A stretch of DNA of 64,000 bases from assembly GCF_004522095.1 (NCBI RefSeq), contig NZ_SPUI01000001.1, positions 62,001 to 126,000 on the forward strand, in the 5' to 3' direction. Position 1 is the stretch's first letter; each line of letters opens with the position of its first letter. The position numbers and the translations under genes were made by a program. This document shows, piece by piece, positions 16,945 through 25,539 of the stretch. The notes beneath the pieces are model-generated. The model was given only the letters and a program-made list of their open reading frames with translations, made no database searches and was not told where the DNA came from. The DNA is from Nocardioides sp. 503 (GTDB lineage: Bacteria; Actinomycetota; Actinomycetes; Propionibacteriales; Nocardioidaceae).

Positions 16945-19047
16945 TCAGCGGAGGAGGACCGGGACCCGGGTCGTGGTGCCGCCGGCGCCGCGCCACACGA
17001 CGTGGCCGTCGTCGGACCCGCGGCCCGTGGCGTGCACCGTGTAGGTGCCGGTCTCGCCGGGGGCCAGGCGCAGCGCGGCGGGGGTCACCCACGCGTGCCG
17101 CCGGGAGAATCCGCGCACGGTGGAGGAGAAGTAGAACGTCCGGCGCCCGACGTTGGTCACCGTCCGGGTCGTCGAGCGCTCTCCGCGCCGCAGGACCGCC
17201 GAGGGGGTGTTGAGTCGGGTCCGGCGGTCCTGCCACCAGGCGCGGTAGCGGGCCGGGTCCAGCGAGTGCACGAGCCCCGGCCGCCCGGCGGCGGCCGGCC
17301 GCAGCAGCCCGGCGCCCGCCCGCTGCACCGACGTACGGCGCACGGGTGCGGCCGTGGTGGCGAGCGCGGACCGCGTCTGGACCGCCGTCCAGTCGTGCCG
17401 GCTGCGCAGCACCGCGGCCGCGCCGCTCACGGCGGCGGTGGCCGCCGACGTGCCGGTCACGAAGTCCCAGCGAGCCCCGTCGGAGCGTGGCGGCACGGCC
17501 CCGAGCACGCCGACCGCGGGCGCGACCAGGTCGGGCTTCACGACCCCCGTCGCCGGGTCGCCGGCGCCGGACCAGCCCGCCACGCGCGCCGGGGTCCGCG
17601 CCACACCGGCGGGTCGCAGCGCCACGCGGGCCCCCGGGTGACGGGCCAGCCAGCGCTCGAGCGAGGCGGCGGCCGGGCGGTCGAGGTGGACCGTGGGGAC
17701 CCGGTGGAAGTCCGCGTCGGTCGAGCCGCGCCGCACGTTGGCCAGCACCATGCCCACCCCGCCGGCCAGCGCGACGGCCTCGGACTTGTCCACGCGCCCG
17801 ACGCCGCCCCGGTCGCAGACCACGATCCGGCCCGCCACCGCCGCCGCGTCGAGGCTGCCGGGCAGGCACCGCCGCGCGTCACCGGGCCGGGCGTCGCGGG
17901 TGCCGGCCCGGGCGCCGAGGACCAGCGGCGCAACGGGGGAGCGCCGGCCGGAGACCATCGCGCCGTGCAGGCCGGGGCCTCCCGGCAGGTCGACGGTGCC
18001 GCGCGGCCGCTCGCCCAGGGTGCCGCCCACGGTCGTGACCCAGGGGCTGGGGTGAGCGGCGCTCCCGTCGTTGCCGGCGGCGGCGACCACGACGACGTCG
18101 GCCTCGGCCGCGCCCAGCAGCGCCAGCTCCACGGTGTCGATGTGCGAGGGGCCGTCGACGGAGAGGTTGAGCACGTCGACGCCGTCGCGGACGGCCTGGT
18201 CGACCGCGGCCACCAGGTCGGCCGCCGCGCAGCCGTCGGCGCGCGGGTCGGGCGCGGTCCAGCACGCCTTGTAGACCGCCAGCCGCGCCTGGGGCGCCGC
18301 TCCGCTGTAGCGGCCCAGCCGCACGTCCCGCACGCGGGCGTCGACGCCCGCGTTGCCCGCGGCGATGGCCGCCATCTGGGTGCCGTGCCCGTCGTCGTCG
18401 AGGGCGGAGAGGTGGGCGGCACTGCGCACGGCGTCGGCGCCGAACCCGGCGACGTACCAGCGGGCGCCGACGAGCTTGCCGGTGCACTCCGGGGCGGCCT
18501 CGCCGCCCTCGCAGGCGCCGTCGAAGCCGACGGCCGGTCGCCCCAGCCGGGGGACCGCCGCGAAGAGCGGCCCCTCGGGGTCGATCCCGCTGTCCACGAG
18601 GCCGACGACCACGCCGCGCCCGCCCGTCGTACGGCGTGAGGTGCGCGCCGCCGCCGGGGCCGGTGCGCCCGCGGCCAGGCGGCGGACGGTGTTGCGCTCC
18701 ACGAGCGCGACGCGCGGGTCGGCGGCCAGCCGGTCGGCCTGGCTGCGGGTGAGGGGGACGGCGAAGCCGTTGAGCGCGGTCGTCCAGCGGTAGACCGGGG
18801 CGGGGGCGCCGACGGACGTCATCAGGCGGTCCTGCTCGGCGCGCATCCGGGTCTCCCCGGAGGCCCCGGCGCCGGAGGTGCCCGGCCCGTCGAGGGTCAC
18901 GAGGTAGAGCGCGTCCGTGGAGTCCCGGTCGGGTGCGGCGGCCGACGGGCCGGGCGCGGCGAGGGTCGCGAGCGTGGTGCCGGCGAGCGCGCCGAGGAGG
19001 GCCAGGCGCGTCGCGCGCCGGACCCCACGTCGTGCCGCTCGCGTCAC
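16945..19047 (-). CDS. Secreted subtilisin-like serine protease (S8) with PA-domain insertion
   Basis: 700 aa from GTG 19047, chosen because AGGGAG lies just upstream and the signal peptide (RRATRLALLGALAGTTLATLAAPGPSAAA) follows directly; a GTG at 19110 gives 721 aa. The pro-domain runs to about residue 125. Catalytic Asp152 (GLVDSGID), His221 (DGHGTQMAAIAAG), oxyanion Asn326 (AAAGNDGS) and Ser534 (GTSAATAAVSG) are all present. A PA-like segment (AVALAGGVGMVLANVRRGSTDADFHRVPTVHLD) sits between Asn and Ser, and a C-terminal Fn3-like domain ends the protein. It is exported and autoprocessed; no membrane or wall anchor is seen. Confidence 0.9.
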   Translation of the reverse strand: MTRAARRGVRRATRLALLGALAGTTLATLAAPGPSAAAPDRDSTDALYLVTLDGPGTSGAGASGETRMRAEQDRLMTSVGAPAPVYRWTTALNGFAVPLTRSQADRLAADPRVALVERNTVRRLAAGAPAPAAARTSRRTTGGRGVVVGLVDSGIDPEGPLFAAVPRLGRPAVGFDGACEGGEAAPECTGKLVGARWYVAGFGADAVRSAAHLSALDDDGHGTQMAAIAAGNAGVDARVRDVRLGRYSGAAPQARLAVYKACWTAPDPRADGCAAADLVAAVDQAVRDGVDVLNLSVDGPSHIDTVELALLGAAEADVVVVAAAGNDGSAAHPSPWVTTVGGTLGERPRGTVDLPGGPGLHGAMVSGRRSPVAPLVLGARAGTRDARPGDARRCLPGSLDAAAVAGRIVVCDRGGVGRVDKSEAVALAGGVGMVLANVRRGSTDADFHRVPTVHLDRPAAASLERWLARHPGARVALRPAGVARTPARVAGWSGAGDPATGVVKPDLVAPAVGVLGAVPPRSDGARWDFVTGTSAATAAVSGAAAVLRSRHDWTAVQTRSALATTAAPVRRTSVQRAGAGLLRPAAAGRPGLVHSLDPARYRAWWQDRRTRLNTPSAVLRRGERSTTRTVTNVGRRTFYFSSTVRGFSRRHAWVTPAALRLAPGETGTYTVHATGRGSDDGHVVWRGAGGTTTRVPVLLR

Positions 19048-19136
19048 GGTGCTCCCTGGTCGGACCTGGACAAGAGACCCATCCTGTCGCAGGAACCCCA
19101 GCAGTGACACCTTGATGGCGCCACTACCGTGGGCGC

Positions 19137-19751
19137 GTGACCTCCTCGCCGCTCGTGGTCGGCTTCGACCTCGACATGACGCTCATCGACACCGTGCCCG
19201 GCTTCGGTGCGGTCCTGGGCGCGCTGGGCGAGGAGCTCGGGGTCGACTTCCCCGTCGCCGAGATGACCCAGCGCCTCGGCCCGCCGCTGGAGACGCTGCT
19301 GTCGGGCCACCTCGACCAGGAGGCGATCGGCCCCGCGGGGGACCGCTTCCGCGAGCTCTACCCCGCGCACGCGATCGACTCGGTGCCGGTGCTCCCCGGC
19401 GCCCACGAGGCGCTGGCCGCCGTGCGCCGCCACGGTGGCCGCACCGTCGTGGTGACCGGCAAGTTCACCCGCAACGCCCAGCTCCACCTGGACCACCTCG
19501 GCCTGGACGTCGACGTGCTCGAGGGCTGGGTGTGGGGCGTGGGCAAGGCCGAGGCGCTGCGCCGCGAGGGCGCGTCGGTCTACGTCGGCGACCACGTCCA
19601 CGACGTGGAGGGCGCCCTGGCGGCCGGGGTGCTGAGCGTCTCGGTGGTGACGGGTGGCTGCACCCGCGAGGAGCTGCTGGCGGCGGGCACCGACGTGGTG
19701 CTCGACGACCTGCGGGATTTCCCGTCGTGGCTCGACTCCCACATGGCTTAG
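19137..19751 (+). CDS. HAD-family hydrolase, phosphoglycolate-phosphatase-like
   Basis: 204 aa from GTG 19137. HAD motif I is FDLDMTLID (nucleophile Asp and acid Asp), motif II is VVVTGK, and motif IV is YVGDHVHDVEGA. The helical C1 cap lies between motifs I and II (AVLGALGEELGVDFPVAEMTQRLGPPLETLL). It likely dephosphorylates a small metabolite such as 2-phosphoglycolate or a nucleotide; the substrate cannot be set. It is divergent from the protease gene and lies 51 bp upstream of the cold-shock gene, so the two may share a transcript. Confidence 0.85.
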   Translation: MTSSPLVVGFDLDMTLIDTVPGFGAVLGALGEELGVDFPVAEMTQRLGPPLETLLSGHLDQEAIGPAGDRFRELYPAHAIDSVPVLPGAHEALAAVRRHGGRTVVVTGKFTRNAQLHLDHLGLDVDVLEGWVWGVGKAEALRREGASVYVGDHVHDVEGALAAGVLSVSVVTGGCTREELLAAGTDVVLDDLRDFPSWLDSHMA

Positions 19752-19802
19752 TCTTCGACGTCGCGCTCGGATCGGCCGGGGGTGCTCACGAGAGGTAGGA
19801 CC

Positions 19803-20198
19803 GTGCCCAGTGGCAAGGTGAAGTGGTACGACGCCGGCAAGGGGTTCGGCTTCCTGTCCCAGGAGGACGGTCCGGACGTCTACGTCCACTCCGACGCGCT
19901 GCCCGAGGGCACCACCAACCTCAAGCCCGGGACCCGCGTGGAGTTCGGCATCGCCCAGGGCCGCCGCGGTGAGCAGGCGCTGCAGGTACGGGTGCTCGAG
20001 GCGCCCGCCTCGGTCTCGCGCAACCAGCAGCACGCCAAGCGCCGCCCGCCCGAGGACATGGTGACGATCGTCGAGGACCTGATCCGGCTGCTCGACGACG
20101 TCGGCGAGGGCTACCGTCACGGCCGCCACCCCGACGCCCGCACGGCCAAGCCCACCGCCAAGCTGCTGCGCGCGCTGGCCGACGAGCTCGAGCTCTGA
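19803..20198 (+). CDS. Cold-shock-domain protein with C-terminal extension
   Basis: 131 aa from GTG 19803 behind GAGGTAGGA; the frame opens earlier at 19782, but the CSD begins right after the GTG. The cold-shock domain has RNP1 (KGFGFL) and RNP2-type (VYVHSDAL) motifs in its first 65 residues. The remaining half (RPPEDMVTIVEDLIRLLDDVGEGYRHGRHPDARTAKPTAKLLRALADELEL) is a helical tail absent from 67-aa CspA proteins. The layout matches the longer mycobacterial cold-shock protein B (Rv0871, about 135 aa), which has the same genomic neighbours. It is probably an RNA chaperone. Confidence 0.9.
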   Translation: MPSGKVKWYDAGKGFGFLSQEDGPDVYVHSDALPEGTTNLKPGTRVEFGIAQGRRGEQALQVRVLEAPASVSRNQQHAKRRPPEDMVTIVEDLIRLLDDVGEGYRHGRHPDARTAKPTAKLLRALADELEL

Positions 20199-20217
20199 GG
20201 GCGGCCGGCCCGCCGTC

Positions 20218-21618
20218 TCAGGCGGGTGCGGGTGCCGGTTCGGGCTGACCGCTCCGGGGGCGGCTGGCCAGCACGAAGAAGGCCCAGGCGGCGAGCACGA
20301 CCGCCGCGACCCCCAGCCCCAGGCGTGGCTGGAGCGGCATCGCGATGCCCACGAAGCCGCCGACCACCCAGGCCAGCTGGAGGGTCGTGTCACTCCGCGC
20401 GAACGCGCTGGCCTGCACCTGCGCGCGCACGCCGGACTGGATCGTCGCGTCGAGCGACACCTTGGCCAGCGACTGCGCGAGGCCGGCGGTGAGCCCGATG
20501 AGCGCGAGCATCAGGATCCCGTAGAAGACGCCCGCCAGGGCGATCACGATCGCGTCGGCCAGCAGGGCCGCGACGACCGTGACCGCGGGGTTGATCTTCT
20601 TCAGCAGCGACGCGCAGAGGATTCCGAGGGTGTTGCCCAGCCCGGCGCCGCCGACCACGATCCCGAGCAGCAGCTCCGGCGCGTAGTCGCCGATCGGGTT
20701 GTCGCGGAACAGGAACGCCATGAACATCGTCAGGAAGCCCGACAGCCAGCGCGGACCGCAGTTGGCCCGCAGCGCGAACGACACCGCCGAGGGGATCCGG
20801 GTGCCGCGCCGGCCCTCGCTGTCGGTGCGGCGCAGCGTCATCGACTGCTCGCCGGCGCTGGAGTCGACGGCGGCCGGCAACCGGATCGCGGCGATCGTGC
20901 CGAGCACGAAGACCAGGAACGCGAAGCGCAGCGACCACTCCGCGCCGACCGTCGCGGCGAGCCCGGCGAACGGCGCCGCCACGCCGGCCCCGACCACGCC
21001 GGCCAGGGAGACCCGGCCGTTGGCCTTGACCAGCGTGAGGTCGTCGGGCAGCAGGCGGGGGACCGCGGCGGCGCGCGTCACGCCGTACGCCTTGGACGAG
21101 ACGAGCACGCCGAGGGTGGCCGGGAAGAGCCAGATCGAGTCGTTGGCGACCGCGTCGGCCAGCACCCAGCACAGGAAGCCGCGCAGCGCGAAGGTCCCGC
21201 CCATCGCCCAGCGCCGACCGTGGCTGAACCGGTCGAGGAACGGCCCGATCAGCGGCGCCACGATCGCGAACGGCAGCATCGTCAGGCCGAGGAAGAGCGC
21301 CACCTGACCGCGGGCGTCGCTGGTCGCGCCGGCGAAGAACAGCGTGCCGGCCAGCGAGATCACGACGGCGGCGTCGGCGGCGGCGTTGCACGCGTGGAGC
21401 TCGATCAGGCGGGAGAGGCCGGACTTGTCCGCCCCTTGCGCGTCGGCGGCGCGGCGCGCCTGGCGCACCGTGAAGGAGCCGGCGCGGCCGGTGACCCGGG
21501 CGGCGCCGCGCACCCCGCGGCCCGTGACCCGGGCGCCGGCGCCGAGGCCCCGGCCCACCGACCGGGCCCGGGAGCCGGGGGCCGGCGTCGGGGGCGGCTC
21601 CGGGGGCGGGGTGGTCAT
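20218..21618 (-). CDS. MFS-type membrane protein (Rv0876c-like)
   Basis: 466 aa from ATG 21618. An unusual 75-residue Pro/Arg/Gly-rich cytoplasmic N-terminus precedes about twelve transmembrane helices. Recognisable segments are LIELHACNAAADAAVVISLAGTLFF, DRFSHGRRWAMGG (the MFS loop 2-3 region), SSKAYGVTRAAAVPRLLP and VGGAGLGNTLG. The family is conserved in actinobacteria next to DUF3027, as in M. tuberculosis Rv0876c-Rv0877, with no known substrate. It shares a divergent 78-bp region with the DUF3027 gene and converges on the cold-shock gene. Confidence 0.85.
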   Translation of the reverse strand: MTTPPPEPPPTPAPGSRARSVGRGLGAGARVTGRGVRGAARVTGRAGSFTVRQARRAADAQGADKSGLSRLIELHACNAAADAAVVISLAGTLFFAGATSDARGQVALFLGLTMLPFAIVAPLIGPFLDRFSHGRRWAMGGTFALRGFLCWVLADAVANDSIWLFPATLGVLVSSKAYGVTRAAAVPRLLPDDLTLVKANGRVSLAGVVGAGVAAPFAGLAATVGAEWSLRFAFLVFVLGTIAAIRLPAAVDSSAGEQSMTLRRTDSEGRRGTRIPSAVSFALRANCGPRWLSGFLTMFMAFLFRDNPIGDYAPELLLGIVVGGAGLGNTLGILCASLLKKINPAVTVVAALLADAIVIALAGVFYGILMLALIGLTAGLAQSLAKVSLDATIQSGVRAQVQASAFARSDTTLQLAWVVGGFVGIAMPLQPRLGLGVAAVVLAAWAFFVLASRPRSGQPEPAPAPA

Positions 21619-21696
21619 GCGCCCATCCTGCCCGCTCGGCGCGCGTCCGGGGCGGGACACCCCGGCCCGACCTGACAGCCGGTGCGGTCATGAGTC

Positions 21697-22485
21697 ATGC
21701 TTTCGTCCGTGGCGATCATCGTGCGCAGCAAACCCGACCCCGTGACCGCGGCTGCGGTCGACGAGGCCCGCTCCGCCCTGCTCGAGGAGGTGCCGGCCGC
21801 CGACGTCGGCGAGCACCTCGGCTCGCAGGCCGAGGGCGAGCGCGTGGTCACCCACCTCTTCGCCTGCAACCGCAAGGGCTACGTCGGGTGGCGCTGGTCG
21901 GTCACCGTGGCCCGCGCGTCGCGCCAGAAGAACGTCACCATCGACGAGATCGTGCTGATCCCCGGCGACGAGGCGATCGTCGCCCCGCAGTGGGTGCCCT
22001 ACCGCGAGCGGCTGCAGCCCGGCGACCTGTCCCCGGGCGACCTGCTGCCGGTCTCCGACGAGGACCCGCGCCTGGTGCCGACGTACTCCTTCGGCGACGA
22101 CCCGCTCGACGCCGACGAGAAGGCCCAGATCCGCACGGTCGCCAAGGACCTCGGCCTGGGCCGAGCGCGCACGCTGTCGCCCGAGGGTCGCGACCTCGCG
22201 GCCGAGCGGTGGTACGACGGCGACGGCGGCCCTACCTCGCCGATCGCCCAGGCCGCCCCCGACCACTGCCACAGCTGCGGCTTCCTCGTGCGACTCGCCG
22301 GCCCGCTGTCGGAGACGTTCGGCGTCTGCGCCAACGGCGACGCCAACGACGACGGCCGCGTGGTCTCGTTCGACCACGGCTGCGGCGCGCACTCCGAGGT
22401 GCGCCTGGCCAAGAAGCACGAGCCCGAGCCGATGCCCGAGCACGTCTTCGACACGCTCACCAGCGACGGCTACGAGCTGATCTGA
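21697..22485 (+). CDS. DUF3027 protein (Rv0877-like)
   Basis: 262 aa. It matches the actinobacterial DUF3027 family: VTHLFACNRKGYVGWRWSVTVARASRQKNVTIDE, then WVPYRERLQPGDLSPGDLLP. A C-terminal zinc-ribbon-like region follows (HCHSCGFLVRL ... FGVCANG ... DHGCGAHSEVR). The function is unknown. The zinc-like Cys pairs and the invariant link with the neighbouring MFS protein suggest a core cellular role. The start ATG 21697 is also the first of the frame; TTG or GTG starts slightly downstream are possible. A strong terminator follows its stop. Confidence 0.88.
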   Translation: MLSSVAIIVRSKPDPVTAAAVDEARSALLEEVPAADVGEHLGSQAEGERVVTHLFACNRKGYVGWRWSVTVARASRQKNVTIDEIVLIPGDEAIVAPQWVPYRERLQPGDLSPGDLLPVSDEDPRLVPTYSFGDDPLDADEKAQIRTVAKDLGLGRARTLSPEGRDLAAERWYDGDGGPTSPIAQAAPDHCHSCGFLVRLAGPLSETFGVCANGDANDDGRVVSFDHGCGAHSEVRLAKKHEPEPMPEHVFDTLTSDGYELI

Positions 22486-22490
22486 CACGG

Positions 22491-22529
22491 CGAAGGGGCC
22501 CGACCGGATGATCCGGTCGGGCCCCTTCG
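22491..22529. terminator. Strong bidirectional terminator between DUF3027 gene and dps
   Basis: A perfect 18-bp stem (arms 22491-22508 and 22512-22529, beginning CGAAGGGGCCC) closes on a 3-base loop TGA. It starts 5 bp after the DUF3027 stop and ends 19 bp before the dps stop, so it can end both convergent transcripts. It is one of the two strongest hairpins in the window. Confidence 0.88.
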
Positions 22530-22548
22530 TGCGTGCGGGTGGTGCGGG

Positions 22549-23100
22549 CTACTCGCTGGCGGCCTCCGCAGCCTCCTGCTCGGAGCCGGCACCCGCGGTC
22601 GACAGGTTGCCGGCCTTGTCCTCCAGGTGCGCACGCACGAACCAGTGGAACAGCTCGAGCTGCTCGGTCTGGGCGATGAACATGTCCTGGGTGACCGGGT
22701 CGAGCTCGTCGAGCTCCTCGAACGAGCCGCGGTAGCTGCTGATCACGCCCTGGTAGACGAGGTCGAGGGCGCCGAGGTGCTCCTGCGTGGTGGCGCGACC
22801 GATGGAGTACTCGTCCCACTCGCGGGCCTCGACCAGCGCGCCGGGCGTGCCGACCGGCGAGCCGCCGAGGGTGGCGATGCGCTCGGCCAGGTCGTCGGCG
22901 AAGCCGCGGACGGCCTCGACCTGGGGGTCGATCATCTCGTGGACGGCGATGAAGTGTGGGCCCACGACGTTCCAGTGCACGTGCTTCAGCGTCAGGTGCA
23001 GGTCGTTGCAGGCGTGGAGACGGCTCTGGAGCAGCTCGACGACGCGCTCGGCGTCGGGCTGGCTCATGCCGGGGACGGTGTAGTGCAGCTTCGAGGTCAT
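22549..23100 (-). CDS. dps: Dps-type DNA-protecting ferritin
   Basis: 183 aa. The inter-subunit ferroxidase ligands align with those of E. coli Dps in spacing: His42 (KHVHWNVVG), His54 and Asp58 (AVHEMID), Asp69 and Glu73 (FADDLAERI). It forms a 12-subunit shell that oxidises and stores iron with peroxide and shields DNA in stationary phase or oxidative stress. The C-terminal tail (STAGAGSEQEAAEAASE) is acidic and Ala-rich, without the Lys-rich DNA-binding end of some mycobacterial Dps, so DNA binding may be weak. It lies downstream of the DUF2530 gene, separated by an intrinsic terminator. Confidence 0.92.
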   Translation of the reverse strand: MTSKLHYTVPGMSQPDAERVVELLQSRLHACNDLHLTLKHVHWNVVGPHFIAVHEMIDPQVEAVRGFADDLAERIATLGGSPVGTPGALVEAREWDEYSIGRATTQEHLGALDLVYQGVISSYRGSFEELDELDPVTQDMFIAQTEQLELFHWFVRAHLEDKAGNLSTAGAGSEQEAAEAASE

Positions 23101-23129
23101 GCCCTCCGGTTACCCGCCGAGGGGGACTC

Positions 23130-23150
23130 AAAACCCCGAGCCGCCGGGGT
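23130..23150 (-). terminator. Intrinsic terminator after the DUF2530 gene
   Basis: Read on the minus strand, this is a 6-bp stem ACCCCG/CGGGGT with a 6-base loop followed at once by TTTT, a classical factor-independent terminator. It lies 9 bp past the DUF2530 stop and insulates dps, which starts at 23100. Confidence 0.7.
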
Positions 23151-23158
23151 CACCCGCC

Positions 23159-23500
23159 TCAGGAGGACGGCGTGGCGCCGGCGTCGGGGGCCGACAGGTG
23201 GGAGTCCTCGCGCTCGCTGCGGAACGCGCGACGCCGTCGGCAGTACTCCAGGCCGAAGAGGCCCAGGGCCACGCCGCACAGGCACATCCACAGCCACCAC
23301 GTGCGGTCGTCCTCGACCAGGCGCCCGTAGAAGGGGAGCAGGCCCAGGAACCCCAGGAAGAAGACCGCCGTGCCGACCTGGACGGTGCGCACGCCGTCGA
23401 CGTCCAGCGGCTCCACGTCGGCCAGGAGGTAGGTGCGGTTCCTGAACTCGTGCGCCATCGGTTGGTCGTCGCGCAGCTCCACAGGTCCACGGTAGTCCAC
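23159..23500 (-). CDS. DUF2530 small membrane protein (Rv0879c-like)
   Basis: 113 aa from GTG 23500; ATG 23458 (MAHEFRNRTYLL) would give 99 aa and is also plausible. The family core is PLDVDGVRTVQVGTAVFFLGFLGLLPFYGRLVEDDRTWWLWMCLCGVALGLFGLEYCRRRR, which contains two transmembrane helices followed by a basic stop-transfer patch. DUF2530 is a short actinobacterial membrane family of unknown function; in M. tuberculosis it lies next to the MarR gene Rv0880, as it nearly does here. It is divergent from the purine permease. Confidence 0.82.
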   Translation of the reverse strand: MDYRGPVELRDDQPMAHEFRNRTYLLADVEPLDVDGVRTVQVGTAVFFLGFLGLLPFYGRLVEDDRTWWLWMCLCGVALGLFGLEYCRRRRAFRSEREDSHLSAPDAGATPSS

Positions 23501-23542
23501 CCGGTTCCCAGGGAGGCCGGACCTCTGGAATGCTCACCCGCT

Positions 23543-25000
23543 GTGACGACCTCCACGCACTCGCCCCGCAGCGGCATCGACGGCTACTTCAAGATCAGCG
23601 AGCGCGGCTCCACGGTGGGCCGGGAGGTGCGTGGCGGCGTCGTCACGTTCTTCACGATGGCCTACATCGTCGTGCTCAACCCGCTGATCCTCGGCTTCGC
23701 CCCGGACGTGGACGGCAGCTTCCTGGGCGGAGGCGACGCACCGAACCTGCCCGTGATCGCCGCCGGCACCGCCCTGGTGGCGGGCGTGCTGACGATCCTG
23801 ATGGGCGCGGTCGCCAACTTCCCGCTCGCGATCGCGACGGGTCTGGGCCTCAACGCCTTCCTCGCCGTCGCCGTCGCGTCGCGCATGACGTGGGCCGACG
23901 CCATGGGGCTGGTCGTGCTCGAGGGGGTGCTGATCCTGGTCCTGGTGCTGACCGGCTTCCGCAAGGCGGTCTTCCACGCGGTGCCGGGCCAGCTCAAGGT
24001 CGCGATCTCCGTGGGCATCGGTCTCTTCATCGCGCTCATCGGCTTCGTCGACGCCGGCTTCGTACGCCGGATCCCGGACGCCGCCCAGACGACCGTGCCC
24101 GTGCAGCTGGGCCAGACCGGCCAGCTCGCCGGTTGGCCGGTGCTGGTGTTCGCCCTGGGCCTGCTGCTCCTCATCGCGCTCTGGGTGCGCCGGGTCAAGG
24201 GCGCGATCCTGATCTCGATCGTGGTGACCACCGTGCTCGCGATCATCGTCGAGACCGTCGGCGACCTCGGGCCGGGGGCCGACAGCCCCACCGGCTGGGC
24301 GCTCACGGTCCCGGCCTGGCCGGGCGACGTCTTCGACCTCCCGGACCTGGCCACGCTCGGAGAGTTCTCGCTGTTCGGCTCGTTCGAGTCCGTGGGCGTC
24401 GTCTCGGCGCTGCTGCTGATCTTCACGCTGATGCTCGCCGACTTCTTCGACACCATGGGCACGATGACCGCGATCGGCGCCGAGGCCGGGCTGCTCGACG
24501 AGGAGGGCACCCCGCCGCACGCCCAGCGCATCCTCGTCGTCGACTCGCTGGCCGCCGTGGCCGGTGGCGCGGCCGGGGTCTCCTCCAACACCTCCTACAT
24601 CGAGTCGGCCTCCGGCGTCGGCGAGGGCGCCCGGACGGGTCTCGCCTCGGTCGTCACCGGCGTCCTCTTCCTGCTGACGATCTTCTTCGCCCCGCTGGTC
24701 GCGATCATCCCCTCGGAGGCGGCGGTCCCCGCGCTGGTGCTCGTCGGCTTCCTGATGATGCAGCAGGTGGTCGGCATCTCCTGGGACGACCTCGAGATCG
24801 CGATCCCGGCCTTCCTCACGATCGTGCTCATGCCCTTCACCTACTCGATCTCGGTGGGCATCGGCGCCGGCTTCGTCTCCTTCGTCCTGATCAAGCTCGT
24901 GCTCGGCAAGCACCGCGAGGTGCACCCCCTGATGTACGTCGTCGGCGCCCTCTTCGTCGTCTACTTCGCCATCAACCCCCTCACCGACTGGCTCAGCTGA
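23543..25000 (+). CDS. NCS2-family purine permease (AzgA-like)
   Basis: 485 aa from GTG 23543. The start of the protein (GIDGYFKISERGSTVGREVRGGVVTFFTMAYIVVLNPLIL) is characteristic of the AzgA/PbuG branch of nucleobase:cation symporters that carry guanine, hypoxanthine or adenine. Further family marks are ATGLGLNAFLA, FFDTMGTMTAIGAEAGLLDE and SSNTSYIESASGVGEGARTGLASVVTG. About 13 membrane segments are visible. It imports purines by proton symport. A moderate hairpin follows, and the MarR regulator lies 90 bp downstream in the same direction. Confidence 0.9.
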   Translation: MTTSTHSPRSGIDGYFKISERGSTVGREVRGGVVTFFTMAYIVVLNPLILGFAPDVDGSFLGGGDAPNLPVIAAGTALVAGVLTILMGAVANFPLAIATGLGLNAFLAVAVASRMTWADAMGLVVLEGVLILVLVLTGFRKAVFHAVPGQLKVAISVGIGLFIALIGFVDAGFVRRIPDAAQTTVPVQLGQTGQLAGWPVLVFALGLLLLIALWVRRVKGAILISIVVTTVLAIIVETVGDLGPGADSPTGWALTVPAWPGDVFDLPDLATLGEFSLFGSFESVGVVSALLLIFTLMLADFFDTMGTMTAIGAEAGLLDEEGTPPHAQRILVVDSLAAVAGGAAGVSSNTSYIESASGVGEGARTGLASVVTGVLFLLTIFFAPLVAIIPSEAAVPALVLVGFLMMQQVVGISWDDLEIAIPAFLTIVLMPFTYSISVGIGAGFVSFVLIKLVLGKHREVHPLMYVVGALFVVYFAINPLTDWLS

Positions 25001-25017
25001 CCCCGGGCTCTGCAGGT

Positions 25018-25036
25018 CCGGCCCGGTCCGGGCCGG
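25018..25036 (+). terminator. Possible terminator after the purine permease
   Basis: A 7-bp stem CCGGCCC/GGGCCGG with a 5-base loop lies 18 bp past the permease stop. There is no T-tract, so it is a weak candidate, but it separates the permease from the MarR promoter. Confidence 0.45.
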
Positions 25037-25058
25037 GGGTGACCGCAACAGCGGAATA

Positions 25059-25086
25059 GTTAGCACAGGTAATGACTTATGCTAAC
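25059..25086. promoter_or_regulatory. Candidate MarR operator (inverted repeat)
   Basis: Arms GTTAGCA (25059-25065) and TGCTAAC (25080-25086) are perfect complements 14 bases apart, in an AT-rich patch that is unusual for this DNA. It ends 3 bp before the ATG at 25090. MarR proteins commonly bind such imperfect palindromes over their own promoter, so autorepression of the MarR-MFS operon is likely. Confidence 0.55.
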
Positions 25087-25089
25087 GAC

Positions 25090-25539
25090 ATGCCCACCGT
25101 TGAGAAGGTCGCCCGCACCGACGCGGGACTCGCCTCCGAGCTCCGGCTCTCGGTCATGCGCCTGCGCCGGCGCCTGGCCACCGAGCGCCACCCGGACAAC
25201 GAGCTGAGCATGAACGCGATGGCGGTCCTCGGCGCGCTCCACCGCAACGGCGGGGAGCTGACGGTCGGGGAGCTGGCGCGGGCCGAGATGGTCCAGCCGC
25301 CCAGCATGACCCGCACCGTCAACTGCCTGGTGGACGGCGGCTTCGCCAGCCGCCGTGCCCACGACACCGACCGCCGCCAGGTGCTGGTGGCGCTGACCGA
25401 CCGTGGTCGCACCACCCTCCTGGCCGACCGCGCCCGTCGCGACGAGTGGCTGGCGACCCGTCTTCGCGACCTCACCCCCGACGAACGCGCCGTGCTCCGC
25501 AGCGCGGCCCCGATCCTCGAAAGGCTGGCGTCTGGGTGA
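25090..25539 (+). CDS. MarR-family transcriptional regulator (Rv0880-like)
   Basis: 149 aa from ATG 25090 (MPTVEKVARTDAG); an earlier ATG at 25072 would lie inside the palindrome and is less likely. The winged-helix core is NELSMNAMAVLGALHRNGGELTVGELARAEMVQPPSMTRTVNCLVDGGFASRRAHDTDRRQVLVALTD, with the recognition helix around QPPSMTRTV and the DxRR wing. It is a homodimeric repressor of the Rv0880 type. It overlaps the MFS start by 4 bases (GTGA), so it probably controls that exporter and itself through the adjacent palindrome. Confidence 0.9.
   Translation: MPTVEKVARTDAGLASELRLSVMRLRRRLATERHPDNELSMNAMAVLGALHRNGGELTVGELARAEMVQPPSMTRTVNCLVDGGFASRRAHDTDRRQVLVALTDRGRTTLLADRARRDEWLATRLRDLTPDERAVLRSAAPILERLASG

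Noticed and set aside
19048-19110. Longer start (GTG 19110) for the subtilase
   Set aside because: It would put 21 mostly polar residues before the signal peptide, whereas GTG 19047 has AGGGAG right before it. Kept only as an alternative.
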